Source: Schistosoma mansoni (taxonomy: Eukaryota; Platyhelminthes; Trematoda; Strigeidida; Schistosomatidae). Taken from it: a stretch of DNA of 64,000 bases. The notes under the pieces were generated by a model. The model ran no database searches. It was not told the DNA's origin and worked only from the letters and a program-made list of their open reading frames with translations. The translations under genes and the position numbers were made by a program. This document shows, in pieces, positions 22,351 to 33,060 of this stretch (position 1 is its first letter; each line of letters begins with the position of its first letter). Where the stretch lies: assembly GCF_000237925.1 (NCBI RefSeq), contig NW_017386077.1, positions 353,830 to 417,829 on the forward strand, written 5' to 3'.

Positions 22351-23059
22351 TAGTTGCTTGTTGTATCAAAATAGGCAGGTCGAGTAGGTGTACCGCTGTA
22401 AGTCCTACTCGTTCCTCTAATGTGTGCTATGCTATGGCATGGACCATGATCAAAGGCATAGAAGTGGCTTGTTTAGTGTGGAGGGAATTTGCGGGCCGGT
22501 GTAAGGTCCATTTTAAAGGTTTTGTGTGCGAAAATCCCTCAATTCATACATCTGCAACTTGTTCTTATTGGTTTCTTTAGTTGAACACTTTGTTAGTCTT
22601 TTTGATGCCGTTTAAGATCGTCATATTTTATTTTATTATAGTTTTCCCACTTTTGTTTGACTTCACTCTGTTTCTATGTTTTTTGCCGAACTGCAGTTAT
22701 GTTGTTTTGGTTGATATTTAGTCTTGATTGCAGCCATGTTGATTTGTTCCCCCTTTGATTGTGTTGCTTGAGTTTACTGAGATTGTGCATTTTGATTGTG
22801 AATTGAAGCACTTTTCCAGAATCTGAAACACTTTGTGTTATAAAGCAACAAACTATTATCTTTTGAACGAATTTTTACTTCATCTATCCAGAAATGATAG
22901 AATAGCACTTATCTTTTGGCTCGATCGATTATCGTGTGAACAATTATTGGTTGAATTACTGAGTGGTAATATTTGCTTAGAACCGTTATTTCCCCAACCA
23001 CTTTGTTCTGATTTCAAAAAGGGAATTAGGTGTATCTAAACTACCGAGATAGTTATTCT
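22351..23059. other. sequence following the fossil, unassigned
   Basis: T-rich and without a clear frame. It may be the 3' untranslated or LTR part of the preceding fossil; no matching repeat was seen in the window. Confidence 0.3.
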
Positions 23060-23816
23060 TCAGCCGAAACTCAGTTTGGGTTTTACACTGGTTATGATAT
23101 CAGCACTAGTCGGGGTTATCCGTCTCTCGTGGTCTGGCGACACCTCACCCACATGAAGTGTTTCTTCGCGGATTATGTAACCGTTTACTGTCATTACGAA
23201 ATCTAAGGTAACGTGCAAGTTAACGGCATAATTCCGTAATGTTATTTTGGGTCGTTTGAGGTTTTTGTTTGACTGGAAAAACCTCGGCATCAGAAGATTT
23301 CGCAGTTTCTAGGATACGGTCAGCAGATGCAGCCAGCTCGTCTACGGCTTTGTTCCGAAAAGAGACCAGCACATCTTGCACCTGTTGGGGTAATCTGGAT
23401 AAGAAAAGTTGTCTGAATAAGCCATCGCCGAACGTTCTTTGGCTGACAACCTCTCCCATTCTTAGCAACGTATCTGTCGCCGAACCATGTTGCAGTTCGA
23501 TATTACTAAGGAGTTGGTCTAACCTTTGTCGATAGGTTTGGTCTCCGCGTTTGAGGATAGATCGTTTAAGTGTTTCGTAAGCTTCCGAAACATCGCTAGT
23601 AAACATGCTACGTGTTGCGTACCTGTCCAATCTGTGCGGTAGTGCCCTGTCTATTGCGGAGAATTGTGCACATGTGTCCTTCGCGCCGTGCTCGTAGAAG
23701 TCCGCTCCTGCGTGGCAGAGCCAGGCTTCAGTGTTGTCTGGACAGAAGGGCATTAGTTGAGGCGAAGGTGGGGACATAGTCTTTAACTTAAGCACCATAT
23801 GTGTTTGTTCCGTCAT
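23060..23816 (-). mobile_element. gag fossil of a second CsRn1-type element
   Basis: A minus-strand frame of 198 codons from 23816 (MTEQTHMVLKLKTMSPPS) is clearly homologous to the gag at 15683: PFCPDNTEAWLCHAGADF, LKRGDQTYRQRLDQLL, LSRLPQQVQDVLVSF. Similarity continues in a broken state to about 23060. No LTRs or pol were seen beside it, so it is an isolated piece. It belongs to a different subfamily from the 15 kb element, judged by the many differences. Confidence 0.8.
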
Positions 23817-23819
23817 CGT

Positions 23820-24770
23820 GAAATATCAAGTACGAGAATGAACGGGGAAAAAAGTATCCGAAAACTGGAAAAAAATATCACAGCATATAAAAATCAAAAT
23901 AAAGCAACGATTTATGAAATTTCTAGAAGGAACGAACTCGCACTTTGTATGTTGATGTACCAGATCATGTTAGGCTCGTCAATGAAGATGCCGCGGGTAT
24001 TTGGAGTTTGGAAACGTTTTAACAAGTAACGCCTATTATGAATCATACCCACTAAGTGAAATCAAACGACAGAAACGAAGAGGTTCGAAGATATATTTGA
24101 TAAGTTATGAGAGCTTACTCCAGTTGTACGAAATACAAGTACAAAACATAACCGGTGCCTCATTCTCCTGCTAACTACACACTAATGATCAGCGCGAGTC
24201 TGCCGTCTTTGAATTTGCTGAGTATCGGTAAACTGTTTGACATTCAGTGATTTGCCTGATGAATAATTTGGTTACGAGATCCTGCTCATCATGACAAATA
24301 TCCCTAGATAAGTAATCAGCTGAGATATTAAAAGCTGTTATACATATGCATATAGTTTAAATCCGCCTTCCGACTAATTCATTCAAAATATTTTCGTTTA
24401 TTCTATGGGATATTCTAAGAAAAATGTTGTCGGACTCTGTCGAATCTGATTTCTCTTCGTGCTTGACTATTTTATTCGTCCCAAGCCATTTAATTGTTTC
24501 CACATGCATATCTAAAGCCTTAGAAGAATCGCAGGCCTTTTACTTGGTTAGTTTGTGGCTTCAACCACATGCACAGTTATGTTTGGATGGGTTGTAAATC
24601 AGTTATGCAATGTAATTGAATATTTAATGTACTCCAACTTCCTTTCCGTTTTGAACTAAGCGCTGTTAATTCACCATAGCATTCTTTACATCCCTGTGTA
24701 GTGCTGCTTCACTAATCATATTTGACTTTTGATTTCATATACTCTGGTGATAAGTTGATTAGCGGTGTTT
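23820..24770. other. unassigned spacer
   Basis: No supported gene. A 76-codon frame at 23799-24029 has no motif. Confidence 0.3.
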
Positions 24771-24778
24771 GGTTGGCA

Positions 24779-25086
24779 GGCACTATCAAGTAGGTCATGA
24801 CGATTCCGACGCACTTTTAGGTTTTGTCAAAAAGTCTCTCCGGTGAAATAATTATGAGAGTTTGCTTGAAATCATCATGAAATTTCGAGATGGAATTGAT
24901 AGGCATTACCATGAAAATGATGATTTCCCCATAACATGGTAGGAAATTGCATACGCGATGACTTCAGTGCGTAAATAAGAAATTCGCAGTAAATTTGTCG
25001 AAGGTGGTCATTGTAACAAGACTTCTGAACTGCCTAGATATGTTAAGAAGTCTTTTCCACCATGAAGTGAGATGTTATATGGTTTA
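24779..25086 (+). pseudogene. decayed coding fragment of unknown origin
   Basis: One frame reads as protein-like for about 95 codons (YQVGHDDSDALLGFVKKS, LLEIIMKFRDGIDRHYHE, KFVEGGHCNKTSELPRY) but is interrupted by a few in-frame stops. Residue composition looks like a real folded protein. I do not recognise the family. It may be a transposase-type gene, an element fossil or a dead host exon. Confidence 0.4.
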
Positions 25087-26028
25087 AACGACATCCATTT
25101 CTAGTAATATGTTGAGCATCAATACCAAAAGCTTAGGAAATGATTTTTTGGGTATTGTATGCCATTTTACATAAAAATAAACAATGATACCTTTTAAACT
25201 ATTACATGTCAGAATTCTAATGTTTTCTTGCATTTTGTTATCGCATTCTTAATAGCATCTAAAAAAAGAACTCTCGAAATCGTCCTTTAATGCTTGTGAT
25301 TTTAAGTGATTTATATCGCAAACATTTGAGCTTACTGTCTGTTCAAATTAACAATTGTCACCAAAATAAATGCATGTTTTATGACTAGGCTCTCAAGAAA
25401 GCAAGTACTGGTAGATTCAGTCGATCGAAACAACAATCCTTATTCTAAATGATCTTCACCTGTATAAATTCATTCCATTCAAGTTGATTTTAGATATATT
25501 TAGCGTCTATTAAAAAACTTATGTAGCCTTGCCTTGACCATTTTACTGTGAATGCGTTCCAGTCATTATTACTAGTAAGTATCATTAGTTAGTGAACTGA
25601 CAACGAAACGAATTTGAGTGTTTATATTTATACAATAAGATAAATCAGTCAAGGTACTTATCAAAGTCTTTGAACCCTGATGATTTAACATGTAGCGCGA
25701 GCGAATAGGTCAACTGGTATGCTAAAGTTCGTTACATAGATACTGGAGATTGTAGTCGTTACAAAGAAATAACTAGAAAACCATTTATTCACTTTATTGT
25801 TACACCGTTATATGGAATCAGGCGATCTACCACTTATTCGTCTTTATTCAATACAATGTCTTTTCAAGAAGTTTTCCGTAGCTTGTTTTTCAAACTCACT
25901 TGTTTAGTTACATTAAAAATGGGTTTCATATGTAAATCTCCAGCGGCTAATTTGAGTATTGTTTTTGCTGTATTCCTCCTATATAGTCTCGTTAACTGTC
26001 GTTGTTGAATAATTGTTACTTCAAGAAA

Positions 26029-29000
26029 ATGCCAAGAGCTCCCGCTCTATTGACAAACGATGCGAGACATCAGTTTACGTGCTGCCTTTGCTTACATGTG
26101 AGGACAGGGACGATAATTTTCGGGATAACCCAGATAATTATCCAACTTGTCTTTATATCCTTTTTATTCCTGATGACGTTTAATCCGAGACTTATTCCAG
26201 AGGATAATCATGGAAATACAGACCCATCAGAGGACAAGATTCGTAAGTTTTATTACCTTCTCTTGTTCCTGAAGTTTTTCCCGTCTATCCCCTTTTTTCA
26301 CCAAGCGTTTGGTAATTGATCTGCTTAACTCACATACAGTGCGTTGATAATTGTGGTATTGTGTTTGTTCGCAGTTTGTATGATGGCTTCTACATGAAAT
26401 TGTGTTAATTTCAAGATGATATTTTTACACCGTCTCACAGTTTTTGCGATTTCTTTCATTCTCTAACGCATTATATCGGGAAACTGCACTCTCTCACTCA
26501 CCCTATCCCTGTTCCTAGTATGACCATGGGCTTGGTCCTCCGTTATTATCCCAATTTAAGGTTGAGCTTTAACAGTGCACAAAGTATACGTAGATTTGAA
26601 TCGTTTCAAGAATAAAGTATTTATTTGAGGTTATAGTGGTTTGTTTTTATACACACCAGTATATCATGACTTACTGTCACTTATCTTAATTTTCTGAAAA
26701 TGTCTTAACCTCAATTCAATAAATGAGAAAATATTCACACTCAAGTTCTCTTTGTCATTTTGACAGATAGTTTTTTCAAATTTTACCCTTTACTAAATCT
26801 ATCAAAATTTCGTAAACTAAGTAAAAATTGCACCAGCATCATTATGAGAGATGTGTTGTCTTTTTTCGCATTCGTGCACCATCTACTTGCTGTCTGTCCC
26901 CCGATTCATTGGCAAGGTGGTTTGTTTTGATTAATTTTGAATAGAGTGGATTGAAATCAGACATCATTGATTCACGTTTGGCTTACAGTCTACTGTGAAG
27001 AAGTAAGCATTTGACACCCTCAGCATTATTCCTTTCACTGACTGGTTACAAAAGATTTTCCTAATAATTTAACGTTTCGCTCGATGTACAGGAACACTTC
27101 TATTGGGGTGTTTATATGTGATATCAATCTCTCGATTCTGATGCACTTATCCGTATATCGTAGGTTAACCGCTTTTTGTCAAAAAGCTTCAAAGAATCTT
27201 GGAACTGCATAGATTAGGATGTCAATTGAAACATTGAAATCCTTTCTATTGTATAAAGTCCTTATAACATTTGTCAGGAACTATGTAGCTGAATAAAAAA
27301 AAGACTTGAATTATCGAAATATTGATTTCTCACATGTGTGCAATGAAAACAAAAGTACAGTCTTCTGTGAAATTCTTGGAAAAATGTAGTATATTGAGTT
27401 GGTGCTTCCGGAAGCTTTTTTAATTTATTCGAGTCACTGACAGCAAAGTCTTGTGTGGCTGAAACAACCTGTCAAGCTGACGGGACGCGCTATGATGACT
27501 AGTATTGGGGACGGTTGGAAGAGAGTTAGGGGCGGCCAAACCAAAACATGGCATCAGTGTTTGAAGTCACTAACTTCTAACCTGAGCCATGTTGGCAGAT
27601 GCAGACTACCTGGTTGGGGTCCGCGTGACTATCGTAACCAATGGTTGGAGACTCTAGGTGACATGGCTCAGAATCGATCACAATGGCGTAGGTGTATACA
27701 CTCTTTATCCTCCCTTAAACCTTGAGACTAAAATTGCTTCATATCTCTCTTCCTTCCTATACTATATCCTTATATACAACCTATAATTTATATACCACTA
27801 CCAACACTAAATTAACTACTATGAATCCGGTGTTGATCTTGTTGTGCTAACGAGGTATGGCAACTTGGACCGATGCATATATGTGCCTGGTCCTACGTTG
27901 TAGCTGACTGACTGACGGGATGCCAATTAATAATATCTACCGACGTCTTGGACGATGAGTAGAGTTTTTCGAGAATCAGTTCAACTAGCCTGATGCCTCG
28001 GCGACGTCGATCAAACTCCTACTTTCCATGGCTGGTGACGACTGATCCAACTAACGAGGCGAAAGTCTACAAGGGATTCCAATTCCCTAAGCGCAACGAA
28101 TCATCAGGCCCAAATGACTTACCTCCGGCCTTTTTTCAAGATGGTGACGACCTTCTGGTTACGGCACTGAGTTGTTTCCGAAGGTCTGACAATTGGAAAG
28201 TGTTCCAACATTGTGGAATGAGTTGACAGCTGTCCCTATCTTTAAAAAGGGTTCACGTCGCTTCTGTAACAACTGTCGGAGGATAAGTCAACTTCCGATT
28301 GCGTCCAAACTATGGGCCTCCGTCATACCTCTTAGATTGTTCAAAGCCCGAGATAGGTTGACTCTCAAGGAGCAAGTTGGTTTCCGTTCATATCATATGT
28401 TCATTCTCCGTCAAATGTTAGAACACTATAATAATTACCACAGGCCAACAATCGTAGTATTTTTTGACACTTGGGTTGCCTTCGATTCATTGGACAGGAC
28501 TGTCCATTGAAATGTGTTCTTAAGAAAGCCCTGCATACAACCACCTCATTCAGAGTGAAGGCATACAACCGCCTCTCTCCATTGTTACATTCAAACCCGT
28601 GGGATTATGCAGGGTTGCCCAATCTCATCATTCCTCTCCAACTTTGCCATCGATGACATTCTGGAAACAGCTCTGATGAATGTAAGTAATGGCGGTGTGG
28701 GTCTGTTGCCTGAAGAAGGAATTCTCAACCTCGAGTATGCCCAAGCCATGCAATCCGCACTTAATCAGTTGGCAATCAGTGTCCGCAGGTATGGTATGAG
28801 CTTCGCACCTTCGAAGTGCAAAGTACTTTTACAAGACTAGAAGGACCCTGAATCTGCACTCACTCTGGGTGGTGAACGAATAGAAGTAGTCGGGAAGTTC
28901 GTGTATCTGGGTAGCTACGTAAATGTTGGCTTCTGTTGGTCCTTCACGACTCCTAGAGATGGTACAACACAGTGTCTAAAGACGTTATCAGCCATGGGTC

Positions 29001-32000
29001 AGAATGGAAGCCAGTGATGATCGTGCTGTAACTTTCTTGTACTTTTCTTATAAAAATGAACTTCGCTGACTGAAAGAATTCCTTCTGGTTGTATTTTTCC
29101 TAAGTGAACTGTTTCTCCCATTATTATTATTATTATTAATTGTTATTAATTATTATTATTGTTATTATTATTATTATTATTATTATTACATTCTTATACA
29201 CTAATTTCTGTTCATTGTTGTTCCTCTTTTATCATACACACTTTACCTTCTCCGTCTCTTCACAAGTTCATTGTTACCGAATGGCGTTTATGTATTTGGT
29301 GCCCTCTTATACCAATATATGTGTTCATACAATAGCAGTTGTAGGAATGCTTCTCTTGATTTGACAATCCGTGCTTCCAATTCTGCATAAGATCTTCCTT
29401 GTTTATCAATAATGCTACCTAGGAACTTAAAAGTCTCCACTTACTCTATAGCTTCTCCATCAGGTGTGATTTGATTGGTGTTCACTGTGTTGTATTTTAG
29501 CATGTTTTTGCAAAAAGAAACATCTAGGTTAGTTATATCGAGACCAGTTTATCAATGATATTATTGAAAGCATTCTTTCACAATTGCTTAGGTGACATAA
29601 TCAACGTGGGACATTAATATACTAAATTTTTATATAATAAATAAATTTTAGATTTAATAAGTCTTATGAAATATTGGTCTGTTTTTCTTTCTACCCTAGG
29701 TTTTTATGTTTTCTCGACTCTCTTTCGTCTTGTACCAGCTGTCTCCGATATTCATGAGTCACTAACATTGCCTTCTCCTGGGACCCGAAATGTCAATGGA
29801 AATAAATTATATCTCGGTCATAATGTGGAGTCCGAAACCAATTTTAATTATGATATTCCACCAGGGTATAAAGACGATGTACTTGTCGACGTCAATAATA
29901 TGTCTCCAAGCCTAGTGTCTTATACTCAGAAAAATGAACGTGGATCCCATGAAGTTAAAATAAAGCATTTCAGTCCTTACATTGCTGTTTGTGTGACAAC
30001 TTTCTCTTTGGCGTTTTGCTGCTTCATGGTCCATGGAGCAATCACAAAACAGCCAACCCACTTACTCCCGTTTTTCTTTATTCAAGTATTTGATCTTATC
30101 ATATGTTTAATTCACATACTCGGATTCATGTCCTCCACATCAGATCTACGCTTGATGATTCACACAAAAGTATGTTCATTTGCATGATATAATAACGTTT
30201 ATTTTTGATACTTAAGATGTATGTGGTTAATCATTTAGCTAATAATTACAAGATGATTTGATGCTGGTGTCGGCAATCATTGATGTTTAAAAATCACTTG
30301 TTGTTTGTTATATGTTAGTTGAGTAAACCACTTCAGTGTTCCTACTTTAACAAACACTATAAGCATCACTTCAAAATCCAGAAGGTTACTTATAGTTTAT
30401 GTTGTCGACAGTAACCTCTCGTCAAGCGAACATAATATTAGAGACTTCTGTACATGGAGGTTATGTAGCAATGACTGACCAGTTCATTTATCAAACAAAG
30501 TACGAGCTTTAATAACAAAAATCTATCTTTTGAACTTTGAATCCATCATATATTGTACTCTAAAATACTGTTTTAAAGACTGACTTAGTTTTATATTGAG
30601 TGAAACATGTAAGTATTTATTGCTTTTCAGGAAAATAATCATCGTAGGTTTTAGGTGATGTATCAACTTGCTTTGCTTGAGTACAGAAATTCTGTAGACC
30701 TTTAGTAGCATTGAAAACTTCTTTCTGGTGGATTTTTGTTTTCTGAGTTAGATGGTTTGGTTGCGGAGCTTCCATCGTTCTTCTGAACAACATCATCGGC
30801 TTAAACTTCAGGTACAAGTGAAGTGTCCGAACTAATAGACGAATTCAGTCAAAAAGTTAGACAACCGAATCTCAAGGACTTTAAACAAGCTTATCTAAAC
30901 AGGACAAATATCAAAGCAGGATCAACTGAAAATGAAATCCAATGGACCATTACCCTCTCAATTCTACGGTAGGCCAAAAATACACAGACCAAACATCCCA
31001 CTGCTTTCAATCGTAACACTCCCCGAAAACTCAATGGAACAGGAGCCAAACAACAAACCACCACTTGGACACAGGGAAACTGGAGACTCAAGTATTTCGG
31101 AAGCCTACCCATACAAATCAAATTCTCAATTAGAGTAGCGAAAACCCAAGAACCCACAGAATCAACCGCGTAGAAACTTTATTCAAGAGGGTGAGGATAC
31201 ACTACAACACCCTTGCAGCGCAGGATAAAGAAAAATATCTAAGGACTATCTTTCAAAAGAACGACTATCCAATCAATTTCAAAAAATATCAACCAAACGC
31301 ATCAACAGAAACGAGATCATGTACAGAAAGCAACAAACAGATCATCCTACCATATCTAAAAGACATCGAAAATCACGACGAGATTGTGGAAGCCTTTTGG
31401 AATAGGTGTAGCACATAAACCAACAAAATCACCTCAAATTTAAAACACGGAGTTCAGCGAAGGGATCTCTTTTCAACGAATTTATTATCAAGCTGTACAG
31501 TCGTATATATATGAAAATGTTTTATTAAAGTACCAATTCCGTGAGGAAATGTGAATACTAATAACCAAGATTATAATAAGATGATTAGAATGAATTTTAC
31601 TGTTTAAATGGGAATTATATACCAAAATCACCTCAATCAATCTTATGCAAACCAAAGGGTGAAATGACAAAAGAAGAAAACCGAACATCGTCTACAAAAT
31701 AAATTGTTCTAACTTCGAAAAACACTATATCGGACAAAGTGGACACCTCCTTCATCTTCACTTGTACGAACATCGAATAACGGTGAAACGCCATGACATA
31801 TCTTCGCTTATATCAATGCATGTGGACAACCGTAGACACAAATTTGACTGGAAAAGTGTTGAGATTTTGGATAGAGGGGATACTAACAATAGAGAAATTT
31901 TAGAAGCTTGCCATTCAAGTCAATTAGCAATAAACAAACACATTAAAAACGGTCCAATCTACCAACCAATCAGGAAGATCGTGTACAAATATAGGACCAA

Positions 32001-33027
32001 GAATCAAATCAATGGTAGATACAATGGAAGTAAAGAAGTAAACAATGACAGGTTAAAGGTCAACAATAAGCAATGAATATAGACGTCTACAGGACAAGCT
32101 GTGAGTGATATGCGGAGAAATTCGAATACTTTTCTTCTACTTGAAGTCTGTTCTGATGATGTTGTTCAGATGATCCACGACCAAACCATCCAGCCCAGAA
32201 AACAAAACATCAAAATCATCTGCCTGAGCTACAAATCTGAACCGTCTCTCAGTTCTTATATATATATATATATATATAAAGGGCGTTTAGATACTAGCAT
32301 ATATAGTTGTTTTATGTCATATAATCCCTGGAGTATTTTTTATGCTTTACGATTATGTAACCTTCAAGGATTTTCACGGCAATATAAATGTCCACAGACT
32401 TTACCACTTTATGATTTGTCCATACATGTAATCGTTATTCTACTCATACTCATTATTACTTTATAAATTATGTACTGTAGTGTTTAATAATTATTACCGT
32501 TGTTTCTGGTTTTGTAAGGAGCTGAAGAAAAATTATAAAATAACTGAATGTATCTTGTTCTGTTGTGTTTGTTCTTTTTTCTTAAGTAATAATCTTTCTT
32601 TTGGAAGTAATGTGAGATGTTTTATTTTTAGACGGGGCCTATTTACATCAAATCTACAGGTTTCACTTTTATCATATTGTCCATCTCATGCATGATGTTG
32701 GCTTTCAAAGCCTATTGTCTTGGTATGGTATGGGACTGTTATAAATACTTAATGCTAAATCGAAGAGGCAACCTACTTGATGATTGGTATTCCGACCAGT
32801 GGGGTCATTTGTCTACTTTTTGGAGTTTACTTCGGGCTGGTCGCAATCGAGGCAACAATTCGATTGGGAACTCTGGTTCTCCTAATGAGCCTAACACGAG
32901 ACCTCGTCCTGAACCAATTACATACGATCCAGCTAACGATCTACCAAAGTATGAGGTAAGTAGTAACTAGTGTTATCATTCGTGTTATGACTTTTACTCA
33001 TGTTCAGCGTTATGATATTTCATAGAA

Positions 33028-33060
<33 letters not shown>

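Noticed and set aside
29120-29190. CRISPR or tandem array
   Set aside because: It is a plain (TTA)n run. No spaced repeats of CRISPR type occur anywhere in the window.
32140-32210. Hammerhead in the PLE 3' end (CTGATGATGTTGTTCAG)
   Set aside because: CTGATGA and a partial stem are there, but the GAAA side is missing in this copy. The related inverted piece near 30790 is also incomplete.
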